Source: Semisulcospira habei
Lineage: Eukaryota > Mollusca > Gastropoda > Semisulcospiridae
Direction: 5' to 3'
Length of the DNA stretch: 64,000 nt
Assembly: GCA_036245525.1 (NCBI GenBank)
Contig: BTPG01000008.1
Span: forward strand, 31,229,812 to 31,293,811
Positions 10,506 through 22,283 of this stretch are shown here, one piece after another (the stretch's first letter is position 1; each line of letters starts with the position of its first letter). The notes beneath the pieces are model-generated. The model did no database searches. It was not told the DNA's origin and saw nothing but the letters and a program-made list of their open reading frames with translations. A program made the translations under genes and the position numbers.

Positions 10506-10599
10506 CTAAACCCTTTGCGTGTCGGTAGCGGTTTTTGTGGCGATGATTCCGACAGGAATCATCGCGACTAAAACCACTACCGACACGCAAACGGCTAAA
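10506..10599. mobile_element. Palindromic MITE, family D
   Basis: CCCTTTGCGTGTCGGTAGCGG and its inverse form a hairpin centred on 'gattccgacaggaatc'. It sits 17 bp inside intron 1 of the minus-strand claudin-like copy, beside the splice donor. Confidence 0.9.
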
Positions 10600-10864
10600 G
10601 GGAGACGGGTACTGACCTTCCGTATCAAAGAACACGCAGTTACTCTTCTCTAAAAGGCGGCCGCACAGGAGGAAGACACCAAGCTTGCCCGACGCGGTCA
10701 CAAGCCAGTATGGCGCCCCGAAGCCAATGAGACACATGGCAGCGCCGAGGTAAATTCCAGCCAGGGACAGGTGTTGAGCAATGCTTAAGTGTCCAGCCAT
10801 GGCGACTTACGTGATCGTTGTGTGGTGTAAATGATGAGCTACACAATATAAGATGATAATTATG

Positions 10865-10969
10865 CATGCTAACGAGCAAAATAAATGCGACTTTTTTGGT
10901 ATCATCGGAAAAGCCTTTAGCGTTTCCGATGTTTCCAGAAATGTCGCATTTCTTTTGCTCGTTAGTATA
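10865..10969. mobile_element. MITE, family E
   Basis: Left 'taacgagcaaaataaatgcg' and right 'cgcatttcttttgctcgtta' are inverted, with paired 'tcggaaaagcctttagcg' and 'cgtttccga' inside. This is the best-preserved family E copy. Confidence 0.85.
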
Positions 10970-11004
10970 CAATATCTGTCACAGTGCAGATGAATATAAG
11001 TATA

Positions 11005-11084
11005 TATACCGACGAGCAAAAATGTTCACTTTAGTGGTTCCGATGATTCCAAAAATGTTCGCATATCTTTTGCTCGTCAGTATA
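11005..11084. mobile_element. MITE, family E, short copy
   Basis: Ends 'ataccgacgagcaaaa' and 'ttttgctcgtcagtata' are inverted. The interior is shortened compared with the copy 40 bp upstream. Confidence 0.8.
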
Positions 11085-11507
11085 CACTATCTGTCACAGT
11101 CCAGATCAGTCAGTGTCAGAGTAAAAAAACTACTGAATGCTTGTGCTGAGCAATTGGCTGATAAGAAAAATAAAGACGGTGTAAACACATCAAACGGTCC
11201 CTTACGCCAGATAGACCTACGACGGGATGTGGATGAAAGGTTGTGTCAGAATGACAAGACAATGACTATGACAATGAACCTTTATTTTATAACGGTAAAA
11301 GTATTTGGTAACAGGACCAATTTTCAAACTTGGCGTTACTACCATTAAGCTAAGAACTACCATTGAACACTATCACAAACAAAACAACAGTTTCACACAA
11401 AAGTAAATAAAAGCACACAGGCACAAACACTCTCTACATCACACACACACATTCTACACCACACACATACACACAGACACACACGCACATACTGCAACAC
11501 ACGCAAA

Positions 11508-11545
<38 letters not shown>

Positions 11546-11756
11546 AACGCACACACACTACACAACACGCATACATACACTCACACGACACCCCCCCCCC
11601 CCTCCCCCATCCCCACCTCTCCCTCCTAAGGCAACAGTGAGGTGCAATTTCCATTGAGAAAAAAACACAAAACCAGTTCACAGTCATACAACACACATAA
11701 CAAATATTTTTAAAAAATATGCATGCATGTCAAAACAGGAAAATTGAAAGAATTGA
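11085..11756. other. No gene recognised; CA-rich tract at 11430-11580
   Basis: Imperfect (CA)n clusters run from about 11430 to 11580, followed by a C-rich run near 11592. No coding sequence is supported. Confidence 0.6.
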
Positions 11757-11990
11757 ATCAGGCGCCAAGCTGTTCCATCGCCACCCTTGAACTGTCAGGG
11801 TCAATCTGTTTCCAAAACCGCAGTGACATAGACCTCAAAAGATACATAACAAATTGATAATTACATTCTGAGGATGTAATGATGTGAAAGAGATTCAGAC
11901 AAGCAACCACACTTTGAAGTATTATTTAACTATTGAAGTATACAGACGAGCAAATGAAATGCGACATTTTTTAATCATGGGAAACACTTT
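11757..11990. mobile_element. Fragments of family A (11757-11830) and family E (11940-11990)
   Basis: The right half of a family A hairpin ('caggcgccaagctgttcc' onward) is followed 110 bp later by a family E left end ('tatacagacgagcaaatg'). Confidence 0.6.
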
Positions 11991-12176
11991 CACTTATAGT
12001 GAGTGGCCCTGCTTACAGAACTAACGTTTCTGATTCTGTCCCGGGTACCGACGTGTCGGTAACAGCGTGACTACCCTTGGCGCCTGGTACCGACAACCCT
12101 TTTCCGTATCTGTAGTCTGTGTTATCATCAAACTGTTTGGTTCTCATTTGTCTTCAGGTCTTCACATGTTAGCTTT

Positions 12177-12255
12177 TACTCATTCGCGGCCAAGCTCTGT
12201 CCGGATGCGCGGCTTATGCCGCACATCCGGATGCGGCTGGCCGCGAATGAGTTAA
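12177..12255. mobile_element. Palindromic MITE, family P1
   Basis: ACTCATTCGCGGCC and GGCCGCGAATGAGTTAA arms enclose 'gccgcacatccggatgcgg'. The outer end motif matches P1 although the inner stem differs. Confidence 0.8.
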
Positions 12256-12379
12256 CAACTTTACACTTCCGTTGAGCACATGAGCAGCACGTGTTGTCTT
12301 TATCTGCGCTGTTTTAAGTGTTTGATGCGTTTTCTGGAGTTTTTGCACAACGCCGGATTCAAGATGGCGAGCAACTGAG

Positions 12380-12685
12380 CTGACTGCCGAGCCGATTGCA
12401 GAGATGATCATGAACTCTGATGGCGACACAGACCCGTCAGTTTCAAACAGTTACGTATCGGAAAAGGAAAATGATTTCGAGGAAGACAGATATCAATCTT
12501 TTTTTCCGATGATGGTGTACCCCAGCCTTCTCCATCAACAGCCTCAGCACCAAGTTTTAGAAGAGGGCGGGGCTCATGTCGACGCTGCCAGAGAGGAGGA
12601 CGAAGAAGAGACGAGATGATACATCTCTGCGTGCCATCTGATGTTCCACACCTATGTTGGCTATATTTGTGTCATATGAGCATAC
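12380..12685 (+). pseudogene. piggyBac-like transposase N-terminal fragment (tentative)
   Basis: An ATG near 12410 opens an acidic N-terminus ('MNSDGDTDPSVS', 'SEKENDFEEDRYQS'). Shifting frame at a T-run near 12500 continues as 'SDDGVPQPSPSTASAPSFRR' with following G/R-rich residues. An acidic start, then a serine/proline stretch, then RGRG-like basic residues is typical of piggyBac transposase N-termini; that is the only basis for the call. No catalytic domain follows; a LINE-bearing insertion begins at 12686-12744. Confidence 0.35.
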
Positions 12686-12744
12686 CTAAACCTTGTTGCA
12701 ACGGAGTGACTTTGTCATTTAGGTGAACATTCAACCTGACAGGC
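12686..12744. repeat. 59-bp direct repeat, left copy (pair 17333-17391)
   Basis: By eye it is identical over 59 bases to 17333-17391. The two copies bracket the whole LINE-containing segment, so they may be an unusually long target-site duplication or the scar of a duplication event. Confidence 0.9.
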
Positions 12745-12780
12745 GTTAAAAAAAAATTCACTCTTTCAGTTATTGAAGTT

Positions 12781-12868
12781 GTGTGGGGTGGGTGTAGGGT
12801 GGGGTGGGTAGGGGTTTGGGTTGGAGGTGGGGGGGGGGGAGGGAAGAGGGGGGGGGGGGGTTTGGGGC
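12781..12868 (+). repeat. G-rich tract with G-quadruplex potential
   Basis: Repeated GGGG runs ('gtggggtgggtgtagggtgg' and longer runs) occur on the plus strand, well beyond the four G-runs needed for a quadruplex. Confidence 0.85.
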
Positions 12869-13429
12869 TTAAGGTCAAAGGTTAAGATAAAAACTACAAT
12901 GAAACAGTGTTAGCATGTGCATTTCATCAGACAGCTGACCTCAGAGTGAAATAAGCGGCCAAAATAATGTGACATGCAGAAGAGTTATTTTGCATGGTCT
13001 TGCTATACTGGTTGCATCTGAGGTGTCATTCTGCTGTAATTGTCATGAGGGATTTCTCTGGTGTCTATTCTAAACCAAACACAAGCACTTGTACACTGCG
13101 TAAAGCTCATTTGAGTGCATTGTTATGGGACCGGCAGTTGCAGCCACCAGTACAGGCTTTTACAGGAGTGTTCACAAGTTTGGCACACACATGCCTACTG
13201 CATCTGCAAGATGAGCTGAGATGTTTTGAGACTCTGACAAGTGTGTTTTATATAAAAATGAACTGTACATAACCATTTTTCTCTGCTACCTCCTAAAAAA
13301 GCACTCCAGACACTTGTTAGCGTATGCGGTGTGTCCCGCGTAGCATAGTTTTGGTTGTTTTGTGTAGTCTTTTTCCTGTGGGATAGCTCAGTAGACAGTG
13401 GCAGTGGGCAGATGTTCGCATCTGCATGG
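12869..13429. other. No gene recognised; upstream part of the LINE-bearing segment
   Basis: An open frame at 12994-13272 has no recognisable motif and I do not call it a gene. The LINE 5' end is uncertain and may lie in this stretch. Confidence 0.5.
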
Positions 13430-16400
13430 GACATAGACGACCCCGCCCTCCACGAGTCCCCTGCTGCCTTGCAGGCCTGGCCGCTTGGCTGCGGAAAGGC
13501 TAAGTTAGGAAACCCCTGACATCAAAGCCCCCGTGTCTCCGGGGAAGGCTTTTGAGCCAGAGACTAGGACAAGGACAGTCTGATATAAAACCTACGACCC
13601 AAGGACCTCGTTGCCACCGTCCCAGCTTGCTAGGCCATGGCAGACGAACCAAGGGTTTAAAGGGTGGGGCCAGTACTGCGCACACTGCACTCCACCAAAA
13701 AGCTCCACCGCGCAGGCTTTAGGAAACGCCCACGGACCATGGCACTGACCTTTCCAAGTCCTGTAGCGATGGGCAAGGGGCAAAACGGCAGGTGAAAGAT
13801 GTCACTGGAAGCCGCAGTCTCAAACCTGCATGCTGGCGGTTCAGGATATTGGTCGCCTGATGTTGACCTGGGGATGACAACGTCACTCGGCACACCCTGA
13901 ACGACCAAGCAGCCTTCTCTAGGGACAGCACTGCTTGCTCTACACGGAGAGGGGCCTAGAAAAGGTGGCCTAACCAAAGCTCATCCCCTCGTAACCCCAG
14001 TTGGCTAGCCGCGGTCAACGGGCATCTTCTCATGTGGTCAGAAAACAAGAAAAAACAACGGATCCACTCTCATGACGACCACGACCGGACTCAACGTAGC
14101 ATGCTGGAACATCCAAACCATGCTCGACACAGCAGACAGCGGACGCCCTGAACGTCGCTCCGCCCTCATTGCCCATGAATTGCGGAGGTTAAACATCGAC
14201 ATCGCCGCGCTCAGTGAAGTACGCCTCTCGGAGGAAGGCAGCCTCCAAGAACCTGGTGCTGGCTACACCCTCTACTGGTCAGGCAGGCCTGCATCAGAAA
14301 GACGGCTCTCAGGCGTGGGCTTCATGGTCAAGACCCACATTGCGACTAAGTTGGAAAACCTACCAACGGGTCACTCCGACCGCATCATGTCCATGCGCCT
14401 CCCACTGAGACACCAGCAATACGTCACCCTTCTCAGTGTGTACTCCCCAACCCTCCTGGCAGAGCCTGCAGAAAAAGACAAGTTCTACTCTGACCTTCGC
14501 AGCCTCCTGTAGAGCACCTCTGCAGACGACAAAGTCATCATCTTTGGCGACTTCAACGCCAGAGTGGGCCAAGACTCTGAAGCCTGGAAAGGAGTCCTCG
14601 GCAAGCATGGCGTTGGGAACTGCAATGACCATGGTCGCCTACTGTTGGAGTTCTGTGCAGAGCAGCAACTTGTCATCACCAACACAACCTTCCAGCAAAA
14701 GGACAGTCGAAAGACCACCTGGATGCATCCTCGCTCCAAGCACTGGCACCTTATCGACTATGTCCTAGTGCGTCAGAGGGACCGCAGTGACGTCCTCCTC
14801 ACCAGAGTGATGCCCAGCGCAGAGTGCCACACTGACCACCGCCTTGTCCGCTGCAAACTCAGGCTCCGCCTCAAGCTGAAACCCAAGAAAGGGGGCCCCC
14901 CAAGAAAAAGCTTGATGTTGCCAGCCTTCTGCGTGACGACAGGAAAGCTGCCCTTCAGACAGATTTACAGCGCATGCTCAAAGACACAGTTGATCCAGCA
15001 GACTCCTTCCCTGAAACACTCTGGGAACAACTGAAAACTGCTATTGTAAAATCTTATGTGGAAGTCCTGGGCTTTGTTAGAAAGAGGAACAAAGACTGGT
15101 TTGATGAAAACGACGTAGAGATCCAGGAACTTCTAGCAAAAAAAAAGAGCCGCCCACCAGGCCCACTTAGCCCAGGCTTCCTGCCCTGTGAAGAAGTCTG
15201 CCTTCCGCCTCATCTGCAGCAGTCTCCAGCTCAAGCTTAGAGAGCTCCACAACGAGTGGTGGTCCAGACTCGCACAGAGGACCCAGCTTTGCGCTGACAA
15301 CGGTGACTACAGGGGCTTCTACGAAGCACTGAAAGCAGTGTATGGCCCTAGGCACCTGGTACAAAGTCCCCTGCGAAGCGCTGATGGACAGGCACTCCTC
15401 ACAGATAATACCTCCATCTTGAACCGCTGGTCGGAATACTTTCAGGATCTCTTCGGCGTTGAGCGCACTGTTCAAGAAACAGTCATCCTCCAAATCCCAC
15501 ACCTCCCACTAAAGGTTGAATTGGACGAACCGCCCACCGCCGAAGAGACCCTCACCGCCATCCACCAGCTCAAGAGTGGCAAAGCAGCAGGCATTGACGG
15601 AATCCCGCCAGAGATCTGGAAACATGGAGGCTCAGCACTGCACAACAAGCTCCACGACCTCTTTCTTTGCTGCTGGGAGAAAGGAACACTACCAAAGGAT
15701 CTCCGTGATGCAGTCATCATCACCCTGTACAAGAACAAAGGAGATAAGTCTGCCTGCTCTAATTATCGTGGAATTACCCTGCTGTCCATTGCCGGGAAAA
15801 TCCTCGCATGGCTGCTCCTGAATCGGCTGGTACCTGCCATCGCTGAAGACCACCTCCCAGAGGGCCAGTGTGGCTTCAGAGCCAACAGGAGTACCACTGA
15901 CATGGTCTTTGTGCTGAGACAGCTTCAGGAGAAGTGCCGCGAGCAGAACAAAGGGCTGTACGTAACGTTTGTCGACCTAACAAACGCGTTCGACACTGTG
16001 AGCAGGCAAGGCATGTGGCAGATCCTGGAGCGACTAGGCTGTCCCCCAAAGTTCCTCAGCATGATCGTCCAGCTCCACGAGGACCAGCAAGGCCAGGTCA
16101 GACTCAACAGTGACCTCTCAGAACCATTCCCCATTCTCAACGGCGTGAAGGAGGGCTGCGTGCTGGCACCGACCCTCTTCGCCATCTTCTTTAGCATGAT
16201 GTTGAAGCAAGCCACAGAGGACCTTGACGATGACGACGCAGTGTACATCAGGTATCGTCTCGATGGCAGCCTGTTCAACCTCAGACAACTGCAGGCCCAC
16301 ACCAAAACTCTAGACCAACTGATTCGTGAGCTGCTCTTTGCTGATGACGCTGCCCTCGTTGCACACACAGAGAGAGCCTTGCAGCGAATCACGTCCTGCT

Positions 16401-17332
16401 TCGCAGATGCCGCCCAACTCTTTGGTCTTGAGGTCAGTCTGAAAAAGACAGAGGTCCTTCATCAGCCGGCACCCAAGGAAGAGCATCGCCCTCCCCACAT
16501 CACCATCGGCGAGTCCGAACTGAAGTTTGTACACCAGTTTACCTACCTTGGCTGCATCATCACGTCAGACGCCAAGCTGGACAAGGAGCTGGATAACAGG
16601 CTAGCAAAAGTGAACAGTGCTTTCGGGCGACTATTCAAGCGGGTGTGGCACAATAAACAGTTGAAAAAAGGCACCAAGATCAGCGTGTACAGAGCTGTCG
16701 TCCTCACCACCCTGCTGTACGGTTCCGAGTCCTGGGCCCTCTACCGCAGCCAACTACGACTCCTCGAACGCTTTCACCAGCGCTGCCTGCGTACCATCCT
16801 AAGCATTCACTGGAGTGACTGTGTCACCAACGTCGAGGTCCTTGAACAGGCGGAAACTGTGAGCATCGAGGCTTTGCTGCTGCGGACACAGCTTCGCTGG
16901 GCGGGGCACGTCTCCAGGATGGAGGATCATCGCCTACCCAAGATCACTCTGTTCGGCGAGCTCGCCACTGGACACCGAGACAGAGGGGCCCCCAAAGAAG
17001 AGATACAAAGACGGTCTCAAGAAGTCACTTAGTGTCTGCCAAATCGACCACCGCCAGTGGTTTTCACTTGCTGCGGACCGTGACACCTGGCGCTCCACCA
17101 TTCACAAGGCAGCCGTCTCCTTTGAGGACTCTCGCAGAGTTAACCTTAAGGACAAGCGGCTCAGGAGAAAAAAACAGAGATGTCGTAACTCAAAACCCTG
17201 GCCAGACCTTCCCCTGCAGCCACTGCAGTCGAACCTGCCTGACCCGGATTGGCCTCCGCAGCCACGAACATGCCTGCAGACGACGTGGGAAAGCCCTATA
17301 GAATCTTCGTTCGCGAAGTCAAGCCAGCCTAG
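13430..17332 (+). pseudogene. APE-type LINE (endonuclease, reverse transcriptase, C-terminal zinc finger), inactive
   Basis: After a 5' untranslated region of roughly 640 bp, the coding part starts at 14072 with an apurinic-type endonuclease ('NVACWNIQTM', 'ALSEVRL', '[10 protein letters not shown]', 'DHRLVR'). A reverse transcriptase follows ('GKAAGIDGIPPEIWK', 'LYKNKGDKSACSNYRGITLL', 'FVDLTNAFDTV', 'GVKEGCVLAPTLF', catalytic FADDAAL at 16337, 'FTYLGCII'). The tail ends in a C2HC-like finger ('FPCSHCSRTCLTRIGLRSH'). Lesions: a TAG at 14510-14512, frame changes near 14930 and 15150, and an extra C near 16990. Length fits a full element. The same family occurs at 20465-21190 and, more diverged, at 32057-35800. 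I do not assign a clade. Confidence 0.9.
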
Positions 17333-17391
17333 CTAAACCTTGTTGCAACGGAGTGACTTTGTCATTTAGGTGAACATTCAACCTGACAGGC
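17333..17391. repeat. 59-bp direct repeat, right copy (pair 12686-12744)
   Basis: It starts directly after the LINE 3' end ('gaagtcaagccagcctag') and is identical by eye to the left copy. Confidence 0.9.
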
Positions 17392-17879
17392 TATGCTGTG
17401 TGAAAACCGATTATCAGTGGTAAATGACTGCAAAAGAGCTGTGCTGTGTATGGTGACTTCATGCAATGGTGTAACTTCATGTGCCTGGTACTCTTTCGCT
17501 GTTTACTGTTGTTCTTGTTTTCTGGACTTCATTGGATTGCATTTTTTTCTGCCATGAATGTGATTACTTCTTTTCTGGACTTAAAAGGATTACAGTATCT
17601 CCTACCATGACTGCCTTTCTTGTGGTGTGTGTTTTGCGTGCATGTGTGTTTGTACTCGCAAAAATTTCATTCCCTCCGCAAATAACCCACATGCGCTACC
17701 AACACAAAAAGGTAAATGGAAATCACGTTTCTAAAACATGTCCAAAATTCATAGACATAGGTTGATAAATGTAGGAACTGTAGTGTTTTTTCCTGAAGTA
17801 ACCAGGATCACTGTGCTGCTGGGTTCTGCAGGCCTGAGCACAGAGTGAAATAGGCTGCTGCAGCTCTGGGACACAAACT
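17392..17879. other. No gene recognised
   Basis: T-rich sequence with an open frame at 17481-17765 that lacks any recognisable domain. It may be a continuation of the sequence interrupted at 12744. Confidence 0.45.
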
Positions 17880-17930
17880 GTTAACGTCCTTGAAAAGAAA
17901 AGGGGAGACTGCCAGTGCTAATATTTTAGG

Positions 17931-18329
17931 AAGGTTACAAAGTAAAGTAGGTTATAGCACTGTCAGGGGAAAGAAATGTGCATGATCGACCAGTGATCAT
18001 AGATCTACTGTGGCCAAAGCACAAAAAAAAGAGATAGGAAAGAGATGGGGCGCTAAGAAAGTGACTAAAAGCAATGCATATGGAAGCCCCCCCCCCTCCC
18101 CGAAGGGGGGCGTATCACATATCCACTCTTCCAGCCACTCAGTGCATGGAAATTTAAATCTAGGTCCCCCATAAGCATTGCTTTCAGTCACTTTCTTAGC
18201 GCCCCCTCTCTTTCCTATCTCTTTTTTTTTTGTGTGTGTGCTTTGGCCACAGTAGATCTATGATCACTGGTCGATCATGCACATTTCTCTCCCCTGACAG
18301 TGCTATAACCTACTTTACTTTGTAACCTT
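17931..18329. mobile_element. 399-bp large palindrome (fold-back element)
   Basis: Arms of about 155 bp starting 'aaggttacaaagtaaagtag' are inverted repeats of each other around a loop of about 85 bp. The 13-bp motif GTTAACGTCCTTG stands at 17880-17892 and again at 18330-18342, directly after the right arm, suggesting a target duplication; 38 bp of A/G-rich sequence lie between the left copy and the left arm. Confidence 0.85.
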
Positions 18330-18344
18330 GTTAACGTCCTTGTC

Positions 18345-18460
18345 ACCACTAAGGTGATTTCAAAATCGGGACACCGAATAGGGTTGGTACAACGTTTGAA
18401 CCCGCGATCTTACGATCGAGAGTCAGACGCTTTACCACCTAAGACAGCCCGGTACCCCGT
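18345..18460 (-). repeat. tRNA-like sequence, probable SINE head
   Basis: On the minus strand 'ggtggtaaagcgtctgactc' followed by 'gatcgcgggttcaaac' reads like a tRNA A-box to B-box segment (B box GGTTCAAAC). The flanks do not form a clean acceptor stem, so a tRNA-derived SINE is more likely than a functional tRNA gene. Confidence 0.5.
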
Positions 18461-18700
18461 AGGTGGTGATTCCAGAAGAAAACAAAACATGAAAACCAAA
18501 CACGAAAGTACATCACTGAAGGAGTCAACTTATAGTGTTCGCACTAGGGATTCGGACGGCCTGTGTTGTGTAGCGCCCACCACCAAAGCGACCCTGACAA
18601 ATCACACTCGGTTCCTGTCAGAAATCCGAAATCTACCAAACGAGAGGAGGGAGGTAAGAAATTCTTTATGGAGTTCCAGTGTGACGTCAGCAATTTTTTT
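18461..18700. other. No gene recognised
   Basis: Possibly the body of the SINE-like element on the left; no repeat match noticed elsewhere in the window. Confidence 0.4.
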
Positions 18701-18912
18701 AGCTCATTCAGCCCCGACACACCACAGCAAGACATGGATCGAGCATGATAGTTCAAAGAATCGTGCCAGGATAGCTTAGCGGCCATAGGTGCCAAGCTAT
18801 TCTGCCACCATACTTGAACTATCATGCTCGATCTGTCCCTAGAATTGTAATACAGTCCTTCAGAGAGCAACTTCAAAATTTGGGGATTTCGGTCCTGGGG
18901 TAGAGTGTGTTA
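18701..18912. mobile_element. Palindromic MITE, family A
   Basis: CTCATTCAGCCCCGACAC to TGGGGTAGAGTGTGTTA with 'gatcgagcatgatagttcaa' arms. The GGCGCC centre is mutated to 'agcggccataggtgcc'. Confidence 0.88.
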
Positions 18913-18959
18913 TCGCGTTCCGCTGCAAGCTGTTTTAGAATTTACGTCAAGTATCATGG

Positions 18960-19320
18960 GCGATTGGGAAGGGGGGCAGGGGCGGGGGGGGGGGGTGTTT
19001 CCAAGGCACAAACATTCTTTAGAATGCTATAGCAAAGTCCCTTTTTTGGGAGTATTGACACCCCCCCACCCCACCCCCACACCCCTCCCCCACCCCCCAT
19101 CCCCCCACTTTCCTTTCTTCTCTTCGCTTTTCGATGTTTCAGCGTGTGGCAAGGTGCAAGAGGTTCTCACACATGCTTTGTGCGTCTACCCGCACTGGGA
19201 AGGAAGGGAGCAAGGTGCAAGAGGTTCTCACACATGCTTTGTGCGTCTACCCGCACTGGGAAGGAAGGGAGCAAGGACTGCAGTCGGGAGGCTTTTTGTT
19301 TCAAGTTAAAGGTCCAATAA
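18960..19320. repeat. hAT-like MITE fragment with 61-bp tandem duplication
   Basis: Starts with 'ggcaggggcggggg', resembling the hAT-like end at 22089, followed by C-rich sequence and the 'cgcttttcgatgtttcag' block. A 61-bp unit starting 'aaggtgcaagaggttctcac' at 19151 is repeated perfectly at 19212. Confidence 0.65.
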
Positions 19321-19326
19321 AAAAAG

Positions 19327-19329
<3 letters not shown>

Positions 19330-19414
<85 letters not shown>

Positions 19415-19424
19415 CACACACACG

Positions 19425-19455
<31 letters not shown>
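19330..19455. repeat. (CA)n microsatellite
   Basis: About 125 bp of nearly pure CA dinucleotides with a few interruptions. Confidence 0.98.
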
Positions 19456-19459
<4 letters not shown>

Positions 19460-20230
19460 CGATGCGCTATCAGAAGAGCATGCATGTGTACTTAGTATAT
19501 AATGTAGCTACTTTTTGAATAATAATTAATTCATTTTTGCAAGTTTATGATCCACTATTATACTCCCATCAACCAGTCAGCCCTGCAAGAGGCTGGGTGG
19601 AACAAAACAGTCAGCCCTGGATGAGATGGTGTGGAAACAGTCACTGTGTACACGGCGTCTTGAGACTAGCGATGCCACGACGGCAAGCTTCGGACGTCAT
19701 TTTGCTGCTCGTGCTATTCTTCTTCAGAATTCCTGTCGCTACTGCAGCCCACAGAGCGTACTAATGGCGGAAAGCGCCGTGTGTCCGTCTTCATTTGTGT
19801 GTGCCGGCGTGTGTGTTGTTCAGAGGTTGACTTAGAAAGAAAGGAAATGGATCAGAAAAATATGAACAACTGTGAATGTTCCTAAAAGAAAAACGCATGT
19901 GAGCTCCAAACAATACGTTAGACATTGGGATGAAAATCATCATCTTGTTCAATAGGAGATAATTCAACATCAGAATCAGGTCAAAGACAAAAGGTAGAGA
20001 CCCTTGACAGCTCTCATTTAGAAGGGACTGTGTCGGTTATGGTTTATCCCATCTTGTTTGTTTTTATGTAATTTTATATTTAACGTGATATGAGTTTCAC
20101 TTTCGCTTCAAGACTTGTGAAAATGGTGACAAAACTAGAATTTCACGGTACATTTTCAGTTTTGCTATAATTTTGACTTTACCTAGCTACATCATATATT
20201 AAGTACATCTGCATTTTCTTCTGAAAGCGC
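19456..20230. other. No gene recognised
   Basis: A short open frame at 19672-19764 starts with a signal-peptide-like hydrophobic run ('VILLLVLFFF'). Near 19920-19980 the minus strand encodes a short acidic peptide ('SDVELSPIEQDDDFHP'), loosely like a transposase N-terminus. Neither is enough for a gene call. Confidence 0.4.
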
Positions 20231-20324
20231 TCGGTGTGTGTGCGCGTGCGCGTGCGTGTGCGTGCACGCTCCACATATCTGTAAGAGGCATAGATCCTCA
20301 CGCGCCCCTCTTGGAGATGAGCGC

Positions 20325-21189
<865 letters not shown>

Positions 21190-21190
<1 letters not shown>

Positions 21191-21212
21191 TGTGTGTGTG
21201 TGTGTGTATGTG

Positions 21213-21244
<32 letters not shown>

Positions 21245-21251
21245 TGCGTGC

Positions 21252-21298
<47 letters not shown>
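21190..21298. repeat. (TG)n-(CGTG)n-(AG)n microsatellite
   Basis: TG repeats, then CGTG repeats, then about 44 bp of GA dinucleotides. It marks the 5' truncation point of the LINE fragment. Confidence 0.95.
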
Positions 21299-21302
<4 letters not shown>

Positions 21303-21429
21303 ACGTCATATTTAGAGTATTGCGTCAATGTCTGCGTGGTGACGGAGTTGCTTCTTTCACGTCACCGCCACTGTCTGACTTTCTCTCCAGATGTCAAGGT
21401 TTTTTACGGTTTCATCTTTTTTCCGAAAA

Positions 21430-21715
21430 GAATTTATTTTTACTGAAGAAGTTGAAAAAGTACAAAGCTGGCTAACGAACTCATTAAATGTCTTTCTCAA
21501 ACTAGCCATATCCCAAATTTTAAGTAAATATGACACAAATTACGGACTCTAATATGGGTCAACCGACTTTATATAAACGGTCTTTTGTGTCTTCAATGAG
21601 ACGTCCAATTACAATATGCTCGGAGGCTCTCTTAGCCACCCCTTGAATAAAGTATTGCGCCACGTTTTAAGCTAACAGAAATATCGGAGATTCTCTTGTT
21701 TACATACGCGCGAAC
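21430..21715. repeat. Dispersed repeat, copy 2 of 2
   Basis: Similar to 1-290 in the same orientation, with small indels. The similarity ends at 'gtttacatacg' in both copies. Confidence 0.7.
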
Positions 21716-22088
21716 ACTCATACATAGATAGATCTATACCTCTTACAATTGTGTAGTGGTGTTCAATTTTTCACGGCAGTAATAAAATTAAGAGCACGCC
21801 ATTGAGTTCGTTTCATAAAGATACAGCGTGATAAATTCATGTACACTGATAGAGACCGTGTGTCTGAACGTGGGAACGTGTACGATCGTGACACAAACTA
21901 GCCTACTAATACTAATAGCAGTGACAGAGGGACTGGACAGAGAACGAAAAAGTGACGCCGAACACATCACAATGTGTCACGTGTACTTGATAAAATGATA
22001 CGTTGATCTGTGGTTTTGGACCATTTGGGTCTAGGCCGAGTAACCCTGTGCCTGTCGGTAGCGCTTCTTGTCGCGACGATTCCTACAA

Positions 22089-22191
22089 CAGGGGCGGATC
22101 TGGGGGAGGGTGTCTCACTACCCCTTAGCCTAAATTATTTAATATGTTATGTCAAAGTTCTTTTTTTTAGTTTGGAAACATCTCCCTCCCC

Positions 22192-22283
<92 letters not shown>

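Larger units (their letters stand above)
9005..10800 (-). pseudogene. Claudin/PMP22-like four-pass membrane protein, inverted paralogue, probable pseudogene
   Basis: Exons are 10800-10617 (ATG at 10800), 10089-9955 and 9214-9005, with GT donors and AG acceptors in the same phases as the plus-strand gene at 43297-47309. Exon 2 is the same length (135 nt). Exon 1 encodes the first membrane segment ending 'GAPYW' and a loop with 'GVFLLC', the GLWxxC-like signature; exon 2 encodes the second and the start of the third segment; exon 3 the rest of the third and the fourth. Exon 3 contains an in-frame TAA at 9128-9126, where the other copy has a codon just before the fourth membrane segment. It is 6 nt shorter than its paralogue, and no exon 4 was found. 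Promoter-proximal sequence ('ccacacaacgat') is also shared. A sequencing error or an alternative C-terminus are the alternatives. Confidence 0.8.

Noticed and set aside
12994..13272. 92-codon open frame before the LINE
   Set aside because: No motif, no supporting splice sites, and codon composition not convincing.
17481..17765. 94-codon frame with hydrophobic runs
   Set aside because: T-rich sequence produces apparent membrane segments; no upstream exon or homologue recognised.
19134..19502. Poly-His/Thr and poly-Cys/Val open frames
   Set aside because: Artefacts of the (CA)n repeat, as are similar frames at 20192-20765, 22010-22387, 40693-40970, 41691-42143, 48746-49085, 54716-55087 (repeat part) and 55851-56248.
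19672..19764. Possible 30-residue secreted peptide
   Set aside because: Short, no promoter or splice signals; only the hydrophobic core is suggestive.
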